Shown in pieces: positions 34,495-44,800 of a stretch of DNA of 64,000 nucleotides. The stretch covers positions 1-64,000 of the forward strand of contig NZ_CANNGT010000005.1 of NCBI RefSeq assembly GCF_947504225.1, read 5' to 3'. This stretch comes from Brumimicrobium ulvae (lineage in GTDB: Bacteria > Bacteroidota > Bacteroidia > Flavobacteriales_D > Crocinitomicaceae). Position 1 is the first letter of the stretch; every line of letters starts with the position of its first letter. Under the pieces are notes generated by a model that made no database searches, had not been told where the DNA came from, and was given only the letters and a program-made list of their open reading frames with translations. Position numbers and translations under genes: made by a program.

Positions 34495-36825
34495 TTAGTT
34501 TGGTCTTGGTGCTTTGACAGTCAGGGAGGGAATTATAACTTCATAATTTTGTTTTAATTGGGCTTTGTTCCAGAAATAAACAGTTATGCGATCTCCTTTT
34601 TGAAGTTCGAAATCAATTGTGTTTTTTATGAGGAAATTAATTACTCGCTCCTCAGATAGTGGACTTTCCTGTAAGTTTAAATCGAGCTTATTCCATGTTA
34701 AAGTAGAATCACCCCGCATTGCAGAGTAAACCAAAATTGGGTTTTCTTCATGGGGGTCTTCCATTTTCCAATCACCACTAAAGCTGATGTTGAGCTCAAA
34801 TAAAACTTCTTCATAAGCTTCTTTGAGTTCAAATTCAGTGATGTTGTAAAATTCTGCCTTATTATTCATATGGATTTGTTTACTCACATTGTTTATTTTT
34901 TTTAAGGCCTTTTTGTAGGGAATCAAAATATTCTGACTGACTACTTTGTCATGGACTAAAGTTGAAACTTCAAGGAGCTGCGAAAGTAATTCTTTCTTTT
35001 CTTCATCTTCCCAAGCTGTTAATTGAAGTCGGTCTCCAACTTTGTAGAGTCGACCCTCTGATAAGTAGTATTCTTTGTGAAGAATGTCTCGAACTTTTCT
35101 GTTGTTAAGCATAAATAAGACGTCTCTATTGCTCTGGAATGTAGCTGAGGTGTCAAATGGTTTTCCAAGCCAGCTTACAGAATCTAATTTTGGATAATTG
35201 TATTTTTCGCTCAATAAATTATGAAAAGAAGGAGGGATGTCTAAATGTGAATTCGTTCCTTTGAAAGTTTTTGTTCGTTTAAGCAAAGGAGAGTAGATCA
35301 TCAGTGCAGATCGGTATTTTTCTATTGCGCTGGATTGTGCAATTTCACCCATCATGTGGTCACCTAGAATAACATAGATGGTATTTTGGTGTTCAGGTCT
35401 TGACTGTTGCGATTTAAAATATTCTTTTATAGCATCGTCTGTATAATGGAAGGTGGCAAATTCAGCGATGTATTTCATGTGCTTTTTCTTGATTTGTTCA
35501 TTCGCAGAGGAGTTTTTAATAGTTGTTTCTACTATTTGATGATAGCGTTCATGTTCTTCTATGATATAAGGATAATGCATGGATAAAGTGAGATAGACAT
35601 CAATGAATGGGCTGTTGTTCTTTCTGGTATTGTTTATTTCTAAAACGTTTTTTAGAAATTGTTTGTCAGGAATCCCAAATGGTATTGAGTCTATACTGGT
35701 TTTCAATCCTGTTCCTTCATAATTATATTCTTTGCGGTCATAAATATTGCTAAAGCCCTGATCGTTAATGAATAAATCCATGTAGTCAAATCTGGCATAT
35801 CCTCCGAAGTGGAAATTTCCTGTGTATCCATTGTCAATTAGCCAAGTCGCTAAAGTCTCGTTGTTTGGATAGCCAGAGCTGTTGTTAGTAAAGCCTTTTT
35901 TCCCGTGAGGAAGACTGCCTAAAATACTCGGTAAAACAGCAAATGATCGTTCTGACGTGGCCAAGGAATTGTCAAAGTATAAGGCGTGCTGAGCGAGTGA
36001 GTCTAAGAAAGGAGTGTAGCTGATTTCATCTGCATCTGGACCACTAAAAGAAGATGAAAGTCCTTCTACAATCAAGAATACAATATTTGGTGGAGATTCT
36101 TTGAGGTCAAAAAAGGGACCTAGTGGATTTTCTTTATCGTTTTTTCTATATAATGGATAAGTGCTGTTTTGTAATTGGGGGTTGGTGGTTTTTTGGTAAA
36201 AATCAATGTGTTCATTGGCTAAAATCTTGAGTTTAGGTTGTTGACTTTTATAAATTGATTGAATAAAGTGAATGGTTTTGTTTTCTGGTATATTCGTAAA
36301 GCTACCATTGTCCTTTTCGACTTTTAATCCTAGAAAAATTGCAATTATCCCTATGGCTAAAAAAGAGTAAAGTATTAAGTTATCATTCCTGAGGGTGACA
36401 AACTTGATTCCGATAAAATAAAGTACCGAAGGTAAGGGCAGTAGAAGATATATCCACTGGAATACGAAATAGTTGTTGACAATAATGTTGGCTTGATCAA
36501 ATGAAAAAAGAAATACAGTGTTGTCTAGAAGTGTTAAGGTAATTGAGAAGTAAAAGATTGAGATTAGCTCCAAGGTAAGTATGGCGCAAAAGATCAGATG
36601 TGTTATTATTCTGGTGGCTTTATAGCGCCTTCCTAAGAGGTAGAGTGGGCTAATGATTAAACTAAAAAAGCCGACAGCAAGCAAAACATTTATTATTCCA
36701 TAAAACCAGGTCGTCCATACATCCTCAAGATAATGATTTTTAGAAATGATGATTAAACCTATACTCCAGGTTAGAGCTAAAGAAATCAAAAAAGAAGTAA
36801 GAGAAGAAGAAAGATGTTTAATCAT
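34495..36825 (-). CDS. LTA synthase-like sulfatase family membrane protein
   Basis: 776 residues: about five membrane helices in residues 8-175, then an alkaline phosphatase-superfamily domain (about 245-560). Motifs: PPNIVFLIVEGLSSSFSG (metal-binding Glu), ATSERSFAVLPSILGSLPHG with a Ser in the nucleophile region, and VILGDHMMGE (Asp-His). An extra C-terminal region of about 200 residues ends without a known domain. The family includes LtaS and phosphoethanolamine transferases; a Bacteroidota member would modify surface glycans or lipids in the periplasm. It is convergent with the carboxypeptidase gene, nine bases apart. Confidence 0.85.
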   Translation of the reverse strand: MIKHLSSSLTSFLISLALTWSIGLIIISKNHYLEDVWTTWFYGIINVLLAVGFFSLIISPLYLLGRRYKATRIITHLIFCAILTLELISIFYFSITLTLLDNTVFLFSFDQANIIVNNYFVFQWIYLLLPLPSVLYFIGIKFVTLRNDNLILYSFLAIGIIAIFLGLKVEKDNGSFTNIPENKTIHFIQSIYKSQQPKLKILANEHIDFYQKTTNPQLQNSTYPLYRKNDKENPLGPFFDLKESPPNIVFLIVEGLSSSFSGPDADEISYTPFLDSLAQHALYFDNSLATSERSFAVLPSILGSLPHGKKGFTNNSSGYPNNETLATWLIDNGYTGNFHFGGYARFDYMDLFINDQGFSNIYDRKEYNYEGTGLKTSIDSIPFGIPDKQFLKNVLEINNTRKNNSPFIDVYLTLSMHYPYIIEEHERYHQIVETTIKNSSANEQIKKKHMKYIAEFATFHYTDDAIKEYFKSQQSRPEHQNTIYVILGDHMMGEIAQSSAIEKYRSALMIYSPLLKRTKTFKGTNSHLDIPPSFHNLLSEKYNYPKLDSVSWLGKPFDTSATFQSNRDVLFMLNNRKVRDILHKEYYLSEGRLYKVGDRLQLTAWEDEEKKELLSQLLEVSTLVHDKVVSQNILIPYKKALKKINNVSKQIHMNNKAEFYNITEFELKEAYEEVLFELNISFSGDWKMEDPHEENPILVYSAMRGDSTLTWNKLDLNLQESPLSEERVINFLIKNTIDFELQKGDRITVYFWNKAQLKQNYEVIIPSLTVKAPRPN

Positions 36826-36875
36826 TTGTAGCCGTTTTTCCCCTTGGGAATGTTTCTAATTTACAAATATATTCA

Positions 36876-36905
36876 AATAAAAAAAGGAGGGATTACCCTC
36901 CTTTT
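36876..36905 (-). terminator. intrinsic terminator of sppA
   Basis: Perfect 10-bp stem aaaaggaggg / ccctcctttt with a 4-base loop and a T run on the minus strand. Confidence 0.9.
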
Positions 36906-36925
36906 GCTTAATTTTCATATAATCC

Positions 36926-38707
36926 TTACCAAACGATTTCATAAGGCATTCTCGCTTGAACTCCTGTCATCTGTTCAACTTGCTTGATGCGCTTGTACAT
37001 TTGAATCATTTCCTTAGGTAACGCAGATTTATTTACGTTTTGATCTTCTTCATCCTCATTTAATGTTTCCATTACTTCCATCCAAGGGTCTTTATCCATT
37101 TTGGGGTAATATCTAACTACTGGTTTTTCGATACCCGCTTCTTTGGCTGCGTATGCAATGGCATCTTGAATTCCTCCAAGTGTATCAACTAATCCAACAC
37201 GTAAAGCATCTGTTCCTGTCCACACTCTACCACGAGCAACTTCATTGACTTGATCTAATGACATGCCTCTTCCTTCTGAAACCCTGTTTAAAAACTCAGA
37301 ATAAATAAAATCTACCTCGTTTTGTACGATTTGGTACTCTTCAGGTGACATCTTACGATTAGTCGATAGTACCGCATGTGGGTTTGTACTCACTTTATCA
37401 AAGGTAAGTCCCAGTTTGTTTTCGAGCATAGCTCCAGTATAGGGGATAACACCAAACACACCGATGGAGCCTGTGATTGTAGTTTCTTGAGCAAATATTT
37501 TTGTGGCTGGAGCAGCGATATAGTATCCTCCAGATGCCGCTACATCTCCCATGGAGACAATGACTTTCTTTTTCTCGTTGGCGAGTTTAACTTCTCTCCA
37601 TATTTCATCGCTTGCTAAAGCACTACCACCTGGAGAGTTAACTCTAAATACGATTGTTTTTATGTCATCATCTTTTCTAGCTGCACGTAATAGTTTGGTG
37701 ATTTTACTACTGGCTAAACCTTCTCCTTCAACTACTACCGCTCCTTCGGCAACAATTACTGCGATATTTCCTCTTTTGGTATGTGCAATGTTTTGCTGAG
37801 TCTCAAACTTCTTTTGAGCATACCTTTCAAATTTTTTGAGGTTACTGCTTTTTAGTTCATCAACCCCAATTTTTTCTGCCAAAAGTTGAATTACTTCGTC
37901 ACGGTACTTTACTTCATCTAGAAGTTTGTGGTCAACAGCTTGTTTTACACGTCTAACTAAGCTGCTGTCAGCAATCATTTCCAATTGCTCCATTGTGATG
38001 TCTTTATCTTGACTGATGTTGGTTTTAACAGCAGTCCATATGTTGTTCAAGTATGTTTCCAATTGTAGACGACTAGAATCACTCATTTCTGTTAAAAAGT
38101 AAGGTTCAACAGCACTTTTAAAGTCGTTGTTTGAACCGCGAACAACTTGCATTTCGAGGTCAAGTTTATCAAACATTCCTTTGTAGAACATCAATTCCGC
38201 ACCCAGACCTAAAAATTCAAACATTGAAGAATGGAATCCATAGTTTTCACTTGCCGCAGAAGCAATATAGTACTGTCTTAAGCTTACAGCTTCACCGCTG
38301 TGGTAGGCTACTACGAATTTACCAGATTCTTTTTCAAATGTTTTGATGGCATTGCGAATTTCTGTTGCTGTAGCATAACCACAGTTAGCCCCTTTTAATT
38401 CGATAAAAACACCTTTAATGTTATCATCTTTGGCTGCTTTTTCAAAACCATATAGTAAATCAGCTAATCCAATTTCATTCACTATACCTAAATTTGAAAA
38501 GCTAATATCACTTTTGCTCATTTCGGAAATAGCACCATTGAGTTGTAGGTGTAATATCGTTTTATCTTGAACCGTATAGATAGGTTTTGTGTTAAGCATT
38601 GATCCGATTAAACTAGCGAATAATACTAGGAATAAAATGATGAGAACAACCCCAGAGGTTAAGCTGGGCCAAAAGACCCGCCAAAATGATACTTTTTTGT
38701 TTGTCAT
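36926..38707 (-). CDS. sppA: signal peptide peptidase SppA (67K type)
   Basis: 593 residues, the long two-domain form. One N-terminal membrane helix (about 17-37) anchors it. Catalytic Lys197 is in FKSAVEPYF of the first S49 domain and nucleophile Ser392 in DVAASGGYYIA of the second, matching the Lys/Ser split of E. coli SppA. It degrades leftover signal peptides in the inner membrane. It is a single gene, divergent from folK. Confidence 0.96.
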   Translation of the reverse strand: MTNKKVSFWRVFWPSLTSGVVLIILFLVLFASLIGSMLNTKPIYTVQDKTILHLQLNGAISEMSKSDISFSNLGIVNEIGLADLLYGFEKAAKDDNIKGVFIELKGANCGYATATEIRNAIKTFEKESGKFVVAYHSGEAVSLRQYYIASAASENYGFHSSMFEFLGLGAELMFYKGMFDKLDLEMQVVRGSNNDFKSAVEPYFLTEMSDSSRLQLETYLNNIWTAVKTNISQDKDITMEQLEMIADSSLVRRVKQAVDHKLLDEVKYRDEVIQLLAEKIGVDELKSSNLKKFERYAQKKFETQQNIAHTKRGNIAVIVAEGAVVVEGEGLASSKITKLLRAARKDDDIKTIVFRVNSPGGSALASDEIWREVKLANEKKKVIVSMGDVAASGGYYIAAPATKIFAQETTITGSIGVFGVIPYTGAMLENKLGLTFDKVSTNPHAVLSTNRKMSPEEYQIVQNEVDFIYSEFLNRVSEGRGMSLDQVNEVARGRVWTGTDALRVGLVDTLGGIQDAIAYAAKEAGIEKPVVRYYPKMDKDPWMEVMETLNEDEEDQNVNKSALPKEMIQMYKRIKQVEQMTGVQARMPYEIVW

Positions 38708-38867
38708 AATTTACTTTTATTTGTAGTCAAAATATATTTTAAAAAGCTCTAGTAAGCAGTCTATGTACTTTTAGAGGAAAACGAATATACAAAATATAGT
38801 GTAGCCATTGTTGCTCATATTTACAAAAGGAACAAGAATCACTTAATAGGTAAATAAATCAGATGAG

Positions 38868-39371
38868 ATGAAAGAAAAGCGTAAAGTGATTTTGAGTTTA
38901 GGAAGTAACATACCTGATCGAAAACAGTATTTAGAAAAAGCGATTGTTGAGCTTGAGAAAGTTTTTGAAACCCAGGTTGTTCGATCGAGAATTTACGAAA
39001 CTGCACCTTGGGGTTTTGAATCTGAAGTGCCTTTTTTAAATTGTTGCGTCAGTTTCTATTCATCTTGCATTCCTACGGACCTTTTATTTGTCACAAAAAG
39101 GATAGAAAAAGACCTCGGAAGAGTTAAAAAAAGCCAAAAAAATGAATACCAATCAAGGGTAATTGACATAGATATACTGTATGTTGGAGAGCTCATAGTG
39201 AGGACCGATGAGTTGACTCTTCCTCATCCACAACTTTACGACAGAAGCTTTGTGTTGACGCCACTTATAGAGATTTGTCCTGCATTCGTAGACCCTGTAA
39301 AAAAGCAAAATATCACAGCGATATTAGAGACGTGCAACGATAAAAATAGCGTTATATTGTATGAGAATTAG
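38868..39371 (+). CDS. folK: 2-amino-4-hydroxy-6-hydroxymethyldihydropteridine pyrophosphokinase
   Basis: 167 residues, HPPK. It starts VILSLGSNIPDRKQYLEKA, with YETAPWGFESEVPFLNCC, then VIDIDILYVGE (Mg-binding aspartates) and LTLPHPQLYDRSFVLTPL. It transfers pyrophosphate from ATP to the pterin in folate synthesis. The other folate gene here is folC at 52384. The overlapping ATG at 38863 is out of frame. Confidence 0.95.
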   Translation: MKEKRKVILSLGSNIPDRKQYLEKAIVELEKVFETQVVRSRIYETAPWGFESEVPFLNCCVSFYSSCIPTDLLFVTKRIEKDLGRVKKSQKNEYQSRVIDIDILYVGELIVRTDELTLPHPQLYDRSFVLTPLIEICPAFVDPVKKQNITAILETCNDKNSVILYEN

Positions 39372-39462
39372 ACATTAACATTTTAATAATTAGCAAAAAC
39401 TTCTTTTAAGTGGTTAAAAAAATCATTATTATTGCAGACAAAACACTGAAAGAAAAAATATT

Positions 39463-41172
39463 ATGATAATGAAAAACAAAGGAATCAAGAGTTTAGCATT
39501 TATTGCGGCAGCTGGTTTAATGACTACTAGTTGTGACCTACTGAAAGATGTAGATTATACTGTAACGCCAGATCCATTAGAAATGCATGGTGATAGTGTA
39601 AGAGTAAAAATTGACGTAAGTGTTCCTGAAAAAGGAATCAACAAGAAGTCTTATGCTGAGATTGTACCAACAATCGGTAGCCATGCATTAAAGCCTGTTA
39701 CTATTGTAGGTGAAAAAGCAACAGCTAATGGAACAGTGATTCCTTATAAAGCGGGTGGTAGAGTTGTTTATGAAGACGTTATCGCTTATACTCCAGATAT
39801 GGAGGTTTCTGAATTAAAAGTTACAGGAACAATTTATAAAAAAGGAAAAGAAAAAGGAGAAGTAGAGGAAATGAAAATTGCTGATGCAACAATCATTACT
39901 CCATTATTGGTAAATAAAGACTTCAGAGCAATTATAGCAGCTGATGAATTTCAGCGTGTAACACAAGAGAAGCAAATCGCTGAAATTAACTACCTTAAAG
40001 GAAGTCCTGTTGTGCGTTCATCTGAAAAAGTAGATGAGGATATGAAGGAACTTGAGGCTTTCTTAACAATGGCTCAAACGAATCCTAAGGTAGAAATTAG
40101 TGGTGTTAAAATTGAAGCATTTGCCTCTATTGAAGGTGAAGAAGACCGTAACAACACACTTTCTACTGATCGTTCAGAGTCTGCTAAAAAAGCAACAATG
40201 GAGATCGCTGGAAAAAGAAAAGTAGCGAATGAATTTGCTCAAGATGATGCAAACTACTCTACTGTTGGTAAAGGTGAAGATTACGAAGGATTCAAAAAAG
40301 CATTAGTTGCTTCAAGCATGGATAAAGGTGATAAAGACCGTATTCTTAGAATTTTAGAAATGCAAAATTCTTCTGCTGCACGTGAGCAAGCAATCCGTGA
40401 TTTATCTACGTACTTATATTTAGATAAAAACATTTTCCCAGCACAACGTCGTGCAGAAATCGTTGTTGAATACCAATTGACAGGATACTCTGATGAAGAG
40501 TTAGTGGCTTTGTCAAAATCTAACATCGATACTTTAAACGTAGAAGAGATTCTTTTCACAGCTACTTTGACTGATGACTTGAACGAGAAATTACGTTTAT
40601 ACAAAGAAGCTGAGCGTTTGTACCCGGAAGATTACCGTACTGCAAATAACGTTGGAACTGTGTACTACATGCAAAATAAATTGACTGAAGCTAAAGCTCA
40701 GTTCGAAAAAGCAAACGGTATTCAAGAAAACCCAGTTTCTAAAAATAACTTAGCTGCTATCGCAGGAGTTAATGGAGACCGTCAAAAAGCAAAAGATTTA
40801 TTGGCTGAAGCTGATGGAGCTGGAAGTGAAGTTTCTTACAATAAAGGGGTGTTAAACATTCAAGATGGTGAGTACGATGACGCTATTTCTAACTTCGGTG
40901 GTGAAGCTTCTTACAACAAAGCTTTAGCACAATTGTTAAACAAAGACGAGGCTGCTGCTAAATCAACTATTGATGAGTCAGCTGATGCTGAGACTGCAAG
41001 AGGATACTACCTTAAAGCAATCATCGGTGCACGTCAAGATAAATTAGATGCAATCGTTTCTAACCTTAAGAGTGCGTTCGCAAAAGATGCTTCTCTAAAA
41101 GAAAAAGCATCTAAAGACCGTGAGTTTATCAAGTATTTAGATAATGCTACTTTTGGTGCAGTTATCAAATAA
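39463..41172 (+). CDS. lipoprotein with OmpA-like and TPR-like segments, probably highly expressed
   Basis: 569 residues; the signal peptide leads to Cys24 (MTTSC), and the true start may be the third codon (ATG at 39469). Residues 25-160 form an immunoglobulin-like region. About 175-345 resembles an OmpA-type peptidoglycan-binding segment (VKIEAFASIEGEEDRNNTL). From about 375, TPR-like helices follow (YPEDYRTANNVGTVYYMQNK, then NPVSKNNLAAIAGVNGDRQK). The gene uses many AAC, TTC, CGT and GGT codons, unlike its neighbours, a sign of strong expression. It probably links outer membrane and cell wall. It has its own terminator. Confidence 0.75.
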   Translation: MIMKNKGIKSLAFIAAAGLMTTSCDLLKDVDYTVTPDPLEMHGDSVRVKIDVSVPEKGINKKSYAEIVPTIGSHALKPVTIVGEKATANGTVIPYKAGGRVVYEDVIAYTPDMEVSELKVTGTIYKKGKEKGEVEEMKIADATIITPLLVNKDFRAIIAADEFQRVTQEKQIAEINYLKGSPVVRSSEKVDEDMKELEAFLTMAQTNPKVEISGVKIEAFASIEGEEDRNNTLSTDRSESAKKATMEIAGKRKVANEFAQDDANYSTVGKGEDYEGFKKALVASSMDKGDKDRILRILEMQNSSAAREQAIRDLSTYLYLDKNIFPAQRRAEIVVEYQLTGYSDEELVALSKSNIDTLNVEEILFTATLTDDLNEKLRLYKEAERLYPEDYRTANNVGTVYYMQNKLTEAKAQFEKANGIQENPVSKNNLAAIAGVNGDRQKAKDLLAEADGAGSEVSYNKGVLNIQDGEYDDAISNFGGEASYNKALAQLLNKDEAAAKSTIDESADAETARGYYLKAIIGARQDKLDAIVSNLKSAFAKDASLKEKASKDREFIKYLDNATFGAVIK

Positions 41173-41190
41173 TTAGATATTAATTCTTTC

Positions 41191-41222
41191 AAAGGGCTAG
41201 TCGCAAGATTAGCCCTTTTTTT
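41191..41222 (+). terminator. intrinsic terminator of the lipoprotein gene at 39463
   Basis: 9-bp stem aaagggcta / tagcccttt with a 10-base loop, followed by a T run. Confidence 0.9.
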
Positions 41223-41761
41223 ATGCCTAATGTTTTTGTTTCTTTCTATTACCGTATCTGGTTAAGAAGTGCGTAAAGCATAAAAGTGGTTAATGCCATC
41301 AATCACCAATTGATGCGGGATTTATCCCGCATTTAATAATTTAAGACTTTATAACATTAGCCTTTTTAACGGCTTTTTTTAAATAATTAGAACAAACTGT
41401 ATCATTAAAGTTTTAAGCACAAAAGTGGTTAAATTCATCACTCGCTTGTTCAATAATTGAGGAATGATTCCTTCCCCAACTTTTGAGATTGATCCCGTAT
41501 TCGCTTTTGATTGAGTTATTGATTCTATACTTTATTGCTGCTAAGGATAAATGCATGTGGTATCGTATTTCGCATTGAGGCTCACTATAGACTTGTTTAA
41601 AAGTAGGGTTGAGCAATTTATGTTTCCGTTGGGCGAAGTGCTTGATAAACTGGCGCTATCGTATGAAAGCGTTTTTTGACTACAAATCAAATGATATTAT
41701 TGAATTAAAAACTTTTTCGGGTTCAACTACTGTTACTTTATAATCTTTACCTTGCATAAAC
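41223..41761. other. 540-bp gene-poor stretch with possible gene remnants
   Basis: No convincing gene. An imperfect direct repeat of about 30 bp occurs at 41276-41306 and 41415-41445 (agcaYaaaagtggttaa core). On the minus strand the two copies read as DGINHFYA and DEFNHFCA shortly before a stop codon, so they may be worn C termini of a duplicated gene. A perfect 8-bp hairpin (atgcggga-ttta-tcccgcat) lies at 41313-41332. A 67-codon minus-strand ORF (41413-41616) covers part but has no recognisable motif. Confidence 0.5.
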
Positions 41762-41763
41762 AA

Positions 41764-41793
41764 AAACGCCTCCTCTGTTAAGAGAAGGCGTTT
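41764..41793 (-). terminator. intrinsic terminator of secA
   Basis: Stem aaacgcct / aggcgttt, extended inside by ctct / agag after one mismatch, 4-base loop, with a T5 tract on the minus strand. Confidence 0.8.
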
Positions 41794-41821
41794 GATATAA
41801 TAAAGCACCGTTCTTATCGGC

Positions 41822-44800
41822 CTATTTACCGTGACACTGTTTGTATTTTTTACCACTTCCACACGGACAAGGCTCGTTTCTTCCAACTGTTTTCTCTGCT
41901 ATAACGGGTTGTTGTTTTGGAGCACTTTGTTGTTGTGACTGAGCCATCGCTTGGTCGTAGCCTTGGCTCCCTTCAAATTTTTGACCTCCTCCTGCAGGAG
42001 CAGATGCATTCACTTGAGCTTGTGCGTAACTATCACTTTGCTTTGTCGCCTTGTTTTGAACCGACGCAGCGTCTGGCTGAACAGGGATTGCACCCTTCAC
42101 TAAGAATTCAACTGTTTCTTGATTCAAACGATCAATCATATCTCTAAATAGATTGAAAGATTCTAATTTATAAACCAGCAATGGATCCTTTTGCTCATGA
42201 CGTGCTTGTTGCACCGACTGTTTTAAGTCGTCCATTTCACGCAGGTGTTCTTTCCATTCGTTATCAATCAATCCTAAAACGATCGCTTTTTCAAATTCAC
42301 GAACAATAGAATAACCTTTAGAATCATATGCTGCTCTAATTGTTGTCGAAACCTCTATTCCTTTATTTCCATCTGTTAATGGAACACGGATGTGGCGTTC
42401 CCTGTTTTCGGGCTGTTCGTAATGTTGTTTTACGTTCTCGAAAACCAATTCTGCAATCTTCTTGTTCTTCTCATCGTAACGATCAAGCGTGGCGTTGTAG
42501 ATAGCATTAATTGTGTCGATTTGACTATTGTTTTGAAATTGTTCTGCAGAAACAGGAGATTGAATACCCACTACACGTAGTAATTCAAGTTCAAAATCAT
42601 TGAAGTCATCTTTGCCGTTGTATTTACTTACAACGACTTCGATCGTGTCATAGAACATGTTAGCGATATCAAGATCTAATCGATCACCATAAAGTGCGTT
42701 CTTACGTTTTCTGTACACTGCCTTTCGCTGTGCATTCATTACGTCATCATACTCTAATAAATGTTTACGGTTACCAAAGTTGTTTTCCTCAACTTTCTTT
42801 TGAGCTCGTTCAATAGATTTAGAAATCATTCTATGTTGAATCACTTCACCTTCTTTCAGTCCCATTCTGTCCATTAACTTTGCAATACGCTCTGAACCGA
42901 ACTTACGCATTAAATCATCCTCCAATGAAACGAAGAATTGAGAAGATCCTGGATCTCCCTGACGTCCTGCACGACCGCGTAACTGTCTGTCAACACGACG
43001 TGAATCATGTCTTTCAGTACCAATAATCGCCAGTCCTCCAACTTCTTTTACACCTTCACGTAATTTAATGTCGGTACCACGTCCCGCCATGTTAGTAGCG
43101 ATGGTCACGGTTCCTTTTGTACCTGCTTCTGCAACGATTTCCGATTCTTTTTGATGATGCTTAGCATTCAGTACATTATGTTTGATTCCTCTCATTTTAA
43201 GCATGCGGCTTAATAATTCTGAAATCTCAACAGTTGTTGTACCTACTAGAACTGGACGTTCTTCTTTAACCATACGTTCGACTTCATCAATTACAGCGTT
43301 GTACTTTTCACGACCGGTTTTGTAAACCATGTCTTCAAGGTCCTTACGCAATAAAGGTTTATTGGTAGGAATAACAACAACATCTAATTCATATATATCC
43401 CAAAATTCTTTTGCTTCAGTCTCTGCCGTACCAGTCATCCCTGACAACTTGTGGTACATTCTGAAGTAATTTTGAAGAGATACACTCGCATAGGTTTGTG
43501 TTGCTGCTTCTACTTTAACATTTTCTTTTGCTTCGATTGCTTGGTGAAGCCCGTCTGAATAACGACGACCTTCCATAATACGTCCTGTAGATTCATCAAC
43601 AATTTTTACCTTGTCTTCTACAATTACATATTCAACTTCCTTCTCAAATAAGGTGTACGCTTTAAGCAACTGGTTAATGCTGTGGATTCTTTCAGATTTT
43701 ACTGAGTAATCACGAATTAACTCGTTTTTCTTTTCAGCTAAAACCTCTGGAGTTAATCCTTCATTTTCAAGTTTAGCCAACTCTGTACCGATATCCGGCA
43801 TGATGTAAAAGTTAGGATCGTTTTGTCCTGACATCAAGTCAATTCCTTTATCCGTAAGATCGATAGTGTTGTTCTTTTCATCAATCACAAAATAAAGTTC
43901 GTTATCGATAATTGGCATTTGCTTATTCTGCTCTGCCATATAAAAGTTCTCTGTCTTCTGGAGGTGAGCCTTAACTCCAGGTTCTGATAAGAACTTAATT
44001 AATGCTTTGTTTTTTGGAAGACCGCGGAAAGCACGAAGCAACTTTTGTCCTCCTTCATCTAATCTTCTTCTTTGTTCTTTTTTATCCTCTAAAGGTTCGT
44101 TAATTACCGCTAAGTCCTTTTTCGCTTCAGCAAGTACTTTATTCACAAACGCTCTTTGGGCACTCACCACTTTTTCAATTAAAGGTTTTAAGGCAACATA
44201 TTCTTGTTGATCTCCTTTTGGTGTAGGTCCAGAAATAATTAATGGCGTTCTTGCGTCATCAATTAACACTGAATCGACCTCGTCAATAATTGCATAATGA
44301 TGCTTTCTTTGAACCAAGTTTTCGATATCACTTGACATATTGTCACGCAAGTAGTCGAAACCAAATTCATTGTTCGTACCAAATGTTATGTTTGCTTTGT
44401 AAGCTTCTCTTCTTGATTCCGAATTCGGTTTGTGCTTGTCAATACAATCAACAGTTAAACCATGGAATTGGTAAAGTGGTCCCATCCATTCACTATCACG
44501 ACGAGCAAGGTAATCGTTTACAGTAACCAAGTGAACACCTTTTCCAGCAATAGCGTTGAGGTAGACAGGAAGCGTTGCTACTAAAGTTTTACCTTCACCT
44601 GTTTGCATCTCTGCAATGTTTCCTCCATGAAGAACAGCCCCTCCCATAATTTGAACATCATAATGAACCATGTTCCACTCAACATCAGTTCCTGCTGCAG
44701 TCCATTTGTTTTTCCAAATGGCTTTATCTCCTTCAATTTGTAAACCGTCGTGTGTTTTTGCTAATTCTATATCAAAATCAGTTGCGTTAACCACAAGTTG

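Noticed and set aside
41413-41616. 67-codon minus-strand frame in the gene-poor stretch
   Set aside because: It has no recognisable motif, promoter or lipobox and sits in sequence that looks decayed; kept only as part of the remnant region.
41680-41886. 68-codon minus-strand frame near the end of secA
   Set aside because: It overlaps the secA C terminus and spans the secA terminator in another frame.
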